Assembly (NCBI RefSeq): GCF_000344685.1
Contig: NW_006920424.1
Location: 838,269 to 881,962 of the forward strand
DNA from: Gloeophyllum trabeum ATCC 11539
Lineage: Eukaryota > Basidiomycota > Agaricomycetes > Gloeophyllales > Gloeophyllaceae
DNA: 43,694 bases
Reading direction: 5' to 3'
Notes under the pieces: model-generated
What the model saw: only the letters and a program-made list of their open reading frames with translations
What the model was told of the DNA's origin: nothing
The model's database searches: none
Shown: positions 32,869 to 41,631 of the stretch, piece by piece
Layout of the letters: each line of letters starts with the position of its first letter
How positions within the stretch are numbered: position 1 is the first letter of the stretch
Program-made: the position numbers and the translations under genes

Positions 32869-33636
32869 TCATGCGCCTCTCGGCAGGCGTAAGTCGCCTG
32901 CATCGCTCTTCTGTTGTAAATTCTTATAAATCAGAACATAGATCCGAGCCATCGAGTCACAGAGCGCCACCTCAGGCGGAGCACGGCGGTGTGTTGTCAG
33001 CGGGAGCTGCGATGCTGGTCTAGCTATGAAGAGAATGAGTGTCACGAAACAGAATCCTCGTAGGATGGTCGAACGCCGAAAGTCCACGTGTGAGAGTAGG
33101 TGAGCATTGTCATGCTCGTCACCCGTTGCCTTGAACGTCGGCGCCCACAACGCTGGCAATGCTGGCAGCACAGCCACACTGCAAGAGCTTGGGTACGGTA
33201 AGGGAAAGCGAAATTTTTGGAATAGTCTCAGGGAGACCCACTGTTGCACTGATGACTTTGGGAACGGTGGTAGGTTAGCTGGAGATGGAATACTCAGCGA
33301 CGCAAGTGGTGGACGCGCTTGTATCGCGTCTTCTCGTTGAGCAACAAGGGTAAGTGAGAGGTGGAGGGGATATGGAAGAGATGGTTCTTCATGAACTGCG
33401 ATGGAGACATCATCGATGTCCGGTGTCTTGGAAATAGATAGGCGTCTCCAGGGAGGAAGAAGGAGAGTGGAAGGTGTGTAGTAATCTGCAAATCTAGGTG
33501 GCGATCGCACTGAGGATAGGAGCGACGCTGTAGCGTATATAGTAGAGATTATACCGCGAATCAATGCGATTTGAAACACATTTTGCAGTCTGTCGCCGCA
33601 AGTTCCTTCGGATATCGGTGCGACCTCATGAACCAT
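32869..33636 (-). CDS. divergent minus-strand ORF of unit 2, uncharacterised
   Basis: Uninterrupted frame of 255 codons from ATG 33636. It has a hydrophobic segment near the start (ALIRGIISTIYATASLL), a Pro/Ser-rich middle and a second hydrophobic stretch (GFCFVTLILFIARP). The corresponding DNA in units 1 and 3 is alignable but carries frame-changing indels and stops. Unit 3 starts with an equivalent NMIQVALIRGIASILYPTVALL but then meets a stop. Coding status is doubtful: it may be the last intact member of a decayed family, or an open frame by chance in a conserved non-coding region. No homology recognised. Confidence 0.35.
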   Translation of the reverse strand: MVHEVAPISEGTCGDRLQNVFQIALIRGIISTIYATASLLSSVRSPPRFADYYTPSTLLLPPWRRLSISKTPDIDDVSIAVHEEPSLPYPLHLSLTLVAQREDAIQARPPLASLSIPSPANLPPFPKSSVQQWVSLRLFQKFRFPLPYPSSCSVAVLPALPALWAPTFKATGDEHDNAHLLSHVDFRRSTILRGFCFVTLILFIARPASQLPLTTHRRAPPEVALCDSMARIYVLIYKNLQQKSDAGDLRLPRGA

Positions 33637-33990
33637 GGAGAAATAACGCCTTCTGCAGCAATTACCGGAAGAAGAGTTGAAGATTCATGGGTCCAAGCGC
33701 ACATAAATTCGTAAGATCTTGACCAATTTCTGTCTAGGATAACAGGTCGCAATGTCGAATCGAGACAACCAGCGTACCAAAGCGCGTTCAAAGCGTGATC
33801 GTCGACGCGAGTGCAAACGTTGCACCCCGACCGCGCTCGTTTCCATCCGATAGCAAAGGTGTGGTGTCTGTCAATGACGACACCTCCCTACCGGACCTTG
33901 AAAGCGGCGCATAAGCCCCGTTCTTCGATGCCGACAGCATCGTGGTAGGTGAGGAAGAGAGACGCGCCTGAAGAGGTCGGTGGCGTACCC
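33637..33990. other. bidirectional upstream region of unit 2
   Basis: The space between the divergent minus-strand ATG and the plus-strand promoter motif. It contains conserved tracts shared with unit 3 (CAAAGCGCGTTCAAAG, AGCATCGTGGTAG). No gene called. Confidence 0.4.
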
Positions 33991-34019
33991 GTGACAAGTC
34001 GCGTCTCGCGTCGCGTTGT
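33991..34019 (+). promoter_or_regulatory. CGCG-rich conserved promoter motif, unit 2
   Basis: GTGACAAGTCGCGTCTCGCG and the following TCGCGTTGT, 94 bp before the TATA-like box. It differs from the unit 1 copy at a single base. Confidence 0.6.
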
Positions 34020-34084
34020 TGTGTCCTGCGTGGCATCGATTGGCGCCTTTGTCGCTGTTTGCGTGTTCGTGTGTCCCGGCGGAG

Positions 34085-34093
34085 CATAAAATT
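34085..34093 (+). promoter_or_regulatory. TATA-like box of zinc-finger gene 2
   Basis: GGCGGAGCATAAAATTCGCG at the position equivalent to the unit 1 TATA box, 104 nt before ATG 34189. Confidence 0.55.
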
Positions 34094-34188
34094 CGCGCGC
34101 GAGTCCTCGCTTTCTTTCATCCCATCTTCTACTTGAACTATCATCACCCTCTATCACTTCCTATTCCCACACGTCTCTTTCTACTATC

Positions 34189-35741
34189 ATGGCTTCAGCT
34201 GTACTGCCACTCGCTGCATCCACCGTGCCACCTCTCTCAGAAGCTACCGTCTTCCCCTTTACCTTCGCCTCCTCACGGCCAATGGCTCAGGGTGCCTGGG
34301 CCGTATCAACAAGGTGAGTAGAATGGCACATCATCACATCCCCTATGTTTGCTTCACGCACTCTGTATTTACTCTTATTCGATCGATATTGCGATAGGCA
34401 GGAGGCTGGCGTGTGTGCCATGAGTTATTCAGAGCAGGAGTCTCACGACCAACTTCATCGAGATGCGCTTGCCAATGGTGTTGCCCTTCGCGACATCACC
34501 CCCTCCCTCTCCAACAGTCCGGAATTGGACGACGGTTAGTATGACCATGCGTATGGTAGCATTGTATTGAACATAATGACAGGGGATATGGATGACGACG
34601 ATGAAGGGAGCCTTTCGGATGACGACTATGAAGGGAACCTGTCGGACAATTGCGATGGCCGTGATGCGCGCAGGCTCGACGACGGCGATGAAGTAAATGA
34701 ATCGGATCTGGACGATGGGACCAGTGACGAAGAGGACGGAGTTGATCACGAAGAAACAGATCAGACTGGTATACATCAATTGTTTTGGCGCTACTTCCTC
34801 TTCCTGACTTTGCGTCCATGGTGTCTCTCCAGAGTTCTCCGTCGTGGAACGGCCATCAAGGCGTGTCACGCGAAAGAAATCTTTCCAGAAGCGCGCGAAC
34901 AAAGGTGCCAATCCTGGTAGGCACTTTTGATCATGGTATCGCTTTCGGGTCTCACCTTCGGGTCTAGTCAATGTCGGAGAAGACCGCTACGACAGCGCAG
35001 CTCTAGGTATGCACGCCGTAAATCAAAGATGTGGCTCCTGGCTTACACCTCCTCTTCTCTTTACGTACCTTTCCAAGCTGGTACCCGTCATCATGCCAGG
35101 GACGTTCAACAAGGGAAAATTGCCCCTTCGACGGGGCAGGCTCCGATCAGCAATGATGGTAGGTACCGCAGCCGTTATGAGCGTGCATAGACTCATGCGT
35201 TCACGCTGCTATGATAGGCGGACCGCTCCGGAGAAAGCGGAAGGCCGAGTCCAACCTCGTCGCTAGCACTCGCAAGCGAACGCGGGGAGCGAATGAGTAT
35301 GAATCTACTCCTGAAACAGGCGCGGTGATAACTTCAGCGGAGGGGGACGAAGGATCCTCAGAGTGCGCCCCCATCCCCTGTCTGTGGAAAGACTGCGGCG
35401 TTATCATGGAACCTACCACGAAGTCTATAAAGGGGCATCTCATATCTCACGTCCCCAGATGCGACTCGACGGAAAAGGTGACTTGTCAATGGGGTGCAGC
35501 GTGTGCCCCGTTCAAAGGCGAAACTGGCCATCGCAAGGTGCAGCGCCGCTCTTTTCTCAAGCACCTGCTAAGCCACGCAGAGATAAAAGCCGTTTTAAAA
35601 CATCAGTGCCCGTTGTGTGGCTCGCCCTTCGCGCGCAAAGACGAAATCGCTCGTCATCAGCTGGCGAAGCCCAACTGTGCGTCTGGAGAACGGAAACGCA
35701 AGGACACGAAATGCAAGGGGAAGAAGAACGGGCGCAAGTGA
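34189..35741 (+). CDS. zinc-finger protein 2 of the triplicated array
   Basis: Seven exons (34189-34313, 34398-34534, 34583-34768, 34833-34916, 34968-35006, 35078-35158, 35218-35741) give 391 residues, in frame, with the same intron phases as gene 1. The N-terminus (MASAVLPLAASTVPPLSEAT) is not conserved. The shared motif is LHRDALANGVALRDITP. The acidic region is expanded (DMDDDDEGSLSDDDYEGN). Basic blocks are RRVTRKKSFQKRANKG and LRRKRKAE. Fingers: CLWKDC...HLISH, CQWGAAC...HLLSH, CPLCGSPFARKDEIARH followed by a Cys. It ends in a Lys-rich tail. The second intron acceptor (GATAG at 34397) was chosen because the next AG would create a stop. Likely a nuclear regulator; target unknown. Confidence 0.85.
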
Positions 35742-37129
35742 TCTTTATGAGTGGTGTCAATGTGGCTTTGTGCACTTTTGTGCTAGTACTTGTATTGTGC
35801 TTTGTGTTGTGTGTGCTCTCGCTGTACTGTGCTTGTTATATCTTATCATTCGTCGTGTAATTCAATCGCTGGGTTTGAGACCCTATTGCCTGGGCTGACG
35901 TGACTCGCGAGGAGCGAACTTCATTGATTGCTGAGTGTTGCCAAAAACGTAACCCCAAGGCATCATAGACTATACTGACGCATCCGTTCCCGAGGCATCC
36001 AGACGTACGAACTGCCCTGAGGCTTTCGCCCTGATGAAATTGCGTGCCGCTTGTCATAGCCCCCTCGTCACGGAGGGATAGTTATCCGGCGTCCTGGATT
36101 CAGTGAATTGATGGGTAATAAACCGTCACCAGGACCAGCCAAAACACACTACGAAACATAGAAATCAAAAAAGCATGTCAAGTCATACATCAAATGGAAT
36201 GATTATTGGACAGTAACAAGCACATCTATAGGCTTACACCCTTCCGTCGACGTGTCAATGTACTAGATGGCCAGGCTGAGGCGCACACCTTCGTTGTCGC
36301 TGTGGTACTCCAGACATGACAGGAAATGGAACACCAGGTAGTACTCCTGGCGATACCTTAGTGGTACAAGCAAAATAAGCGTTTCGAAGCGGCAGAATGA
36401 CCGCAACCGCCGATACCATAGGCTCCGGAAAGGAGCGAACGTTCTACGCGTCACTCACTTGAGGAGGGGTCATCGGACGACAACGCACTTGGAGGTACAT
36501 GCCGGTCCAAATAATTGCCTTCTAAGCCAAACACGATATGTAAGTTAAAACCTCGTAGGGGCAGTCCTGACAAAGGACGTTCAAAGCGCTCATACAGTGT
36601 TAACGCGTGAGACCAACGCTACCATCACAAACAGACTTGAAACATGAGCAGACCTCAATGGAAGGATCGCGCAAATGACGCATACGGAGTACCCTCGATA
36701 GGTGAGACTCGCGACCCTCATTCGTGCGGTCATATACCCAGGAATCGACGGATGTGAAGTATGCGAGGCGGGGGGCGGGAGCGCACATATCTTGAAGAAT
36801 TTACAACGTCTCCAGATCGGCTGTGCCCTCTAGGGCAGGGGGGGCAGAATATGGATGTGAAGATCGGTCAGTAAGACGGCGACAAAGAGACGGCGACAAA
36901 GAGACAGCGAAGAAGAGACGGCGAGACGACAGCGTCGTATGAAATACCCCAAGACAGAGTAGATAGGCACTCCAATAGATGCAGAAGCCATGTTTTGAGC
37001 ACCAGGGATTGAGACAAGCCTCCAGGACCTTCGACGCGCACGATGGGCATGAACTGTTTGGAGATATGTCAAACGACGATTCAACGGGCAATCGTTCGTT
37101 TCGCATAAGCCGTCGGTAACCACTCCAGG
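35742..37129. other. 3' and intergenic part of unit 2, no gene supported
   Basis: The first 160 nt mirror the unit 1 3' flank. The rest contains a purine-rich direct repeat at 36880-36930 (GAGACGGCGA/GAGACAGCGA copies) and blocks shared with 31361-32689. Minus-strand frames around 36801-37123 are not conserved in unit 1. Confidence 0.45.
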
Positions 37130-37912
37130 GAATGGTAAGAGGGTGATCGAGCGATATCAGAAGCTGGACGAAGGTGAAAGATGGACAGCTGGAATAAATG
37201 GCTGTCGAGAACGAAGCTGGAATGTCTCTGAAAGATTCAAGTTAGTGCACGTAAAACACCAGACGCGGACGCACCCGGAGCGCCACACTTCTCACGTCCT
37301 CTATCCTCTCGTCCGCCCGCTCCTACTGCGCCTTTCGGGAGATGCAACTGGCCATCGCTCTTCTGCGAAATAATCTGAGAAAAAAATATCGCAGTCCGAG
37401 TCATCAAGCCGCAGAAAGCCATGCCAGGCACCACATTTGCGAAACCACGTCAGTAAGCTGACAGCGCGAGCTGCGATCCCGGTGATAAAGAGAGCAAGCT
37501 TCGCGAGTCAGGATCCTAGTACGAGGTCGATCGCCGGAGATCCATTTGCGAGAGTAAGTGGGTGAGCCTTGCGGTGCTCGCCGCTACTGCCTCAATCGTC
37601 GGAGCCCACAACGCCGGCGATGCTGGAGGCACAGCCACAGTGGAAGAGCAGAGACACGAAAAGGAAAAATGCAGAAAAAAATGGGAAAGATCTCAGCGAA
37701 GTCCACTACTGCACAGATCAATTGGTTCATGGTGATAGGTCAGCTGGAGGTGCAATCCTCAGCATCATAACCGATGGATGCGCTTGTTTCGTGCCTTGTC
37801 GTTGAGCAACCAGGGTAAGTGGGAGGTGGAGGGCGCAAGGGTATGTAAGGAAGATATGGAAGAAATAGTTTTTTCATGAGCTGAAGTAGAGACGCCATCT
37901 ATGCTCTTGGGT

Positions 37913-38119
37913 CTATCGGGAAGAGGTAGGCACCATAAGGCGGACGGAGAGTGGAAGGTGTGTGGTAATCTGCAAGTCTAGGTGGCGATCACACTGAGGA
38001 GGGCGACTGTAGGGTATAGTATAGAGGCTATACCGCGAATCAATGCAACTTGAATCATGTTCCGCACTTTGTCGTCGCAAGTCCGGTCCCTCGGATTTCA
38101 AGGCGAGTCCCTGAATCAT
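37913..38119 (-). pseudogene. divergent minus-strand ORF of unit 3 (frame-broken)
   Basis: ATG 38119 (TTCTCCATGATTCA) corresponds to ATG 33636 of unit 2 (TTCTCCATGGTTCA). The frame from it runs 68 codons. The piece matching unit 2's ALIRGIISTIYATASLL is in another frame and reaches a stop after about 27 codons. Further pieces of the unit 2 sequence are recognisable to about 37240, with stops. It is probably a decayed copy or non-coding. Confidence 0.4.
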
Positions 38120-38465
38120 GGAGAAACAACGCGTCGACGGTTTCTGCAGGCATTGCCGGAAATGTTGAAGATTAGTGCGTCAAAGCGCATCAGTCCGTAA
38201 GATCTAGAGCGGCTTTGTCTGGAATAATAGGGCGCAATGTAGACGCAAGACAGCAAGGGTGCCAAAGCGCGTTCAAAGTGCGATCGTCGATGCGGGAGCA
38301 CACATCGTGGCCCGAAAGCGCCCCGATCCGATCCGATAGCAAGGGTGTGGTATCAGTCAGCGACAACCCATCCTACCTGACCTGGAAAGCAATGCGCAAA
38401 TACCACTCTTCAATGCCGACAGCATCGTGGTAGATGAGGAAGAGAGGAACGTCGGTGGCGTACCC

Positions 38466-38494
38466 GTGACAAGTCGCGTCTCGCGACGCGTTGT
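38466..38494 (+). promoter_or_regulatory. CGCG-rich conserved promoter motif, unit 3
   Basis: GTGACAAGTCGCGTCTCGCG followed by ACGCGTTGT. This copy contains a perfect ACGCGT, the core of the fungal cell-cycle (MCB) box. It lies 93 bp before the TATA-like box. Confidence 0.6.
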
Positions 38495-38558
38495 TCTGTT
38501 TTGAGTGGCTCCGATTGGCGGATGTGTCGCTGTTTGCGCGTTGTTGATCCAGGCGGAG

Positions 38559-38566
38559 CATAAATT
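38559..38566 (+). promoter_or_regulatory. TATA-like box of zinc-finger gene 3
   Basis: GGCGGAGCATAAATTCGCGC, 97 nt before ATG 38656, aligned with the boxes of units 1 and 2. Confidence 0.55.
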
Positions 38567-38655
38567 CGCGCGACTTCTCCCTTTCTTCCCCCTCGCTCTT
38601 TCTTCCCACTATCATCAGCTCTGATACTCTGCTCTAACCGCGTCGCCCCATCATT

Positions 38656-40428
38656 ATGCAGGCTAAAATGCCTCCGACCTCCTTTGACTTCTCATGCTCA
38701 CCCGAATCGCTCCGAAATCGTAGAGCGATAGTGTATCCGGATGGGTTCCGCGGGGAAGAACATCGTTCTCTACTCTCATATATAGATGAGTGTGAGGAAG
38801 TAGCTTCTGCGAGGTAAGAAGTTTGGTTTCGTTGCTGTACCCACTTCTGCAGAGTCCTCACACGCTGACTCTGTTCTCTAGGCGCCTCGCTTCGGGTGAC
38901 GTCGTGGAGGAATCCGTGCTATCGCTAAGGTTAATAGGGGAGGTCGAGAATGGTGCACGTTATCATGAGAAAGTTCCCCATCATTTAGGCACTCCGAGGT
39001 ATGCAAGTTCATGAGGCTCGGATGCTATGCTTGCTCACGCACGCTATTAGTGTGCCGCCTCTATCGGCATGGCGTCTGAATGGATATCCACGATCTCTAC
39101 AAGGTGTATACTATAATCAATCGGAGGGTAGGATGGAACCTGAGGAAATTGGAGACGAAACGCACCATCAAGCTCTAGTCCATGGAGTCAGCCTCCGCGA
39201 TGTTACACCAGGACTTTCTCCGAGTCCCGATCCCTCTAGCGGTGAGTACAACAGTATACGATGGGACCATTAAGCTGACGAAAAGACAGAGGACGACGAG
39301 AGTCCTCGGGCGGCAGTCGACGATAGTTCAGAAGAGAGCGGAGATTCTGGAGATGAAGATGGTTGCGACGACGTCTGCGGGCAGGGGGTGGGGTCTAATA
39401 ATGAACATGATGGTGACGACGACGAGGAGGGCGAGGATTCCGATGATGATTCACACGACAGGAGCTATGTGCCGAGCAATGCGCGTGGATCGAGAAGTTA
39501 GTGTGCCACCGAGTAGTCTTCATCCCCTCGTTTCTTACTGACCTCGCCGCTAGACCGGACTGTGCCGCCTGTGCGGTATGCCCTTCGCCGAGAGTCACGA
39601 GTCGTCGGCAGCGCAAATGATGCACCCGAGGTGGGAGAGGAGGTCAGGGACAATCGAAGTGAGTACTCGGGGAACTTGCTCATTCCATGCAATCAAATCT
39701 GACTGTGCATCATCTACGAAGTAGTCGAAGGCCAGAAGACAGGTGAGTTGATCATTGGCGAGGACACTTCTGATTTCTGACTGTCAATCTTTCTTCGATC
39801 GCACAGTCAACACCAGAAATCGGCGCCGAGCTACGCGTCGTGGTGCAGAGTCTGGCGTCGGTGAGGCTCGGAACGCGTGATGTATGCGATGTCATGTGCT
39901 AACTATTTTACAGGCACAGACAACGCCCAGCTGCAGCCTTCGCTTGGCAAGAGAAAGCGCGCGGCTGCGGATCGTCCAGAGGAGGTAGCTGCTGCCACCA
40001 CAGCGGGACATGCACCCGGAGGTTCCCGTTCGACTTCGGTGGTAGGTCGTTCGGAAAGTCCACCACTCCGTGACCAGACTGTTGCTTGCCAATGGCAAGG
40101 CTGCGGCGAGGACGTCCAGGCAAACCACAAGGGTTTGAAAAAGCACCTTAAGGAGGCGCACGGGCTTGATCTACATGCGAATGACAAAGAACTGATAACG
40201 TGCTTGTGGCTCGGCTGCTACAAGGGCGAGGGTGGTGGTCCCGTTGAACTCCAGCGCATGAACCTCACGCGGCACATCCTCTCGCATCAGGAGTGCAAAG
40301 AAGTTAATGATTATTTTTGCGACTTGTGCAGCCAATCTTACAAGAGAGCCTCGCAAGTCACTCGTCACAAAAGGAATACCCATAAGGTGCTGTCTATGAA
40401 GCGCCGCAAAGCTGATGAGTCGGAGTAG
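38656..40428 (+). CDS. zinc-finger protein 3 of the triplicated array
   Basis: Eight exons (38656-38813, 38882-38998, 39132-39241, 39290-39496, 39554-39658, 39725-39742, 39807-39860, 39914-40428) give 427 residues, in frame. It is the most diverged member. The shared motif is HHQALVHGVSLRDVTP. The acidic region is long (DGDDDEEGEDSDDDSHD). Arg-rich blocks are NTRNRRRATRRG and GKRKRAAA. Fingers: CQWQGC...HLKEAH, CLWLGC...HILSH, CDLCSQSYKRASQVTRHKRNTH. Finger 3 is here a full C2H2, unlike genes 1 and 2. Exon 6 is a micro-exon of 18 nt (21 nt with an alternative acceptor, both in frame). Likely a nuclear regulator. Confidence 0.83.
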
Positions 40429-40430
40429 TG

Positions 40431-41073
40431 GCAGTTTTGGTGCTCTGAAGTCGTGCTCATATCAATCTGTATCGTGGATCCGCGATTGTCTTGTGTTAGC
40501 TAATGTATCAGTAGGTAGTTTTCGTTTGCAGCATCTCGTCGCAATGGGATTGGCCTATGAACCTCGGAACGTATATTTCCCGTTTGTGTGTTCGACTCGA
40601 GTAGAGGCACTGGCACTTTGAACAGCACGGCATGATCAGGTTCACTGTCAGGCTTGGAATCCTTAAGATCTTGAGAAGGTGCAGTGAACGGACGGCATGG
40701 AGGGTTTATAGGGTGTTATTTATCTGCGCCGTATGCGTCGCAGCTTCTCATTAATATTGCGTAACCCGAACGCCGGGAGAGCTAGCTTCGAGATAGCCTC
40801 TCTCTGGAGACTCGTTAATTCGATGGGTATGACAATGGAGCCTGTCGGAGTGCCTATATGCTCTATTTGGGATTTGAGTCCGGGATGACACCAAAATCAT
40901 GAGTTTATAACTACTCTTCTGTATCTCCAAAGAAAGAATGTACACATGGAGAGACACTGACTGCCATTTCCTCGGATCACCTGAGCTCAGGCTATTCTTC
41001 GGCTTACATCACTGCCATCCTGATCTGCAAGCTTGAGGGGCCAGGGAGAACCCTGAGGTCAGGCGACCATCCA
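40431..41073. other. intergenic right of the array, no gene seen
   Basis: It bears no visible similarity to the 3' flanks of units 1 and 2, which marks the right edge of the triplication. Confidence 0.45.
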
Positions 41074-41445
41074 TTACCACCCCGCAAAGATCAGGCGGAT
41101 ACCTTTCCTTGCATTAACTGCCTCAAAAGCCCACCAGCACCAAGACGAGAAAGTGTAGCGCAGATCGCCTGGGCACTTCAGGATTACCAGTACAAATCCG
41201 ATAACGATAACCACCGTGAAGATATCTCGTATAACTAGTGTATGCTCAATCAGTCCTGTCGAGAGGCAAAGCATGACAGGATGGAAGGCCGTGAGAAGTG
41301 AGAGATTCCGGGTCAGTCCGAAGTTCCTGCTTGAATGGTTGCACTCGTATCCCCGATAGTCCCCAGTGGCAGTGGTGTACTTATCAATGAACAGCGCTGG
41401 AACGCCGTTCCGAAGCGTTGAATCGACTTCGATGATAAGTTCACT
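41074..41445 (-). pseudogene. orphan 3' exon of an unidentified membrane protein
   Basis: The minus strand is open for about 124 codons ending at a stop at 41074. The sequence is protein-like: ELIIEVDSTLRNGVPALFID, GYECNHSSRNFGLTRNLSLL, a hydrophobic helix IFTVVIVIGFVLVILKC and an aromatic segment SWCWWAFEAVNARKG. There is no ATG at its 5' end, and an in-frame stop (41451) sits just upstream, next to a possible splice acceptor. Only about 190 nt separate it from the divergent SDR start, so the 5' part of the gene seems missing. I do not recognise the family. Confidence 0.4.
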
Positions 41446-41586
41446 GACTCACTCCGTCCTGTATCTTCCCGGGTCGTCTCACAACGCGGGACCGACAATC
41501 GACTATGACATCACAAACGTCTTCGAAATTAGTCAGGGGATTTATGGTTCATCCTCTCCCCATGGAATACTACTTGAAGAGGAAGA

Positions 41587-41594
41587 GATAAATA
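41587..41594 (+). promoter_or_regulatory. TATA-like box of the SDR gene
   Basis: GATAAATA lies about 40 nt before ATG 41632. A weak match, called from its position. Confidence 0.35.
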
Positions 41595-41631
41595 GGAACA
41601 TTTTGGTGTTCTTATCTGCTCACCGTCCATC

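Larger units (their letters stand above)
32690..37130. repeat. tandem repeat unit 2 of 3 (about 4.45 kb)
   Basis: The middle unit. Anchor AGACGCGGACGCACCCGGA at 32806, promoter motif at 33991, gene start at 34189 (4521 bp after the unit 1 start). It contains the longest surviving divergent minus-strand frame. It resembles unit 1 most in the coding and 3' part and unit 3 most in the promoter part. Confidence 0.75.
37131..40430. repeat. tandem repeat unit 3 of 3
   Basis: Anchor AGACGCGGACGCACCCGGA at 37261 (4455 bp after unit 2), promoter motif at 38466, gene start at 38656. The upstream half is close to unit 2, but the coding half is much more diverged, with a different exon count. The 3' flank shared by units 1 and 2 is absent. 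Confidence 0.75.

Noticed and set aside
33788..34147. Minus-strand frame antisense to the unit 2 promoter
   Set aside because: It lies over the conserved promoter motif and TATA box. The frame is not kept in unit 3.
39182..39541. 119-codon plus-strand frame in zinc-finger unit 3
   Set aside because: A different frame over the exons and introns of gene 3. The acidic frame with proper splicing is the real one.
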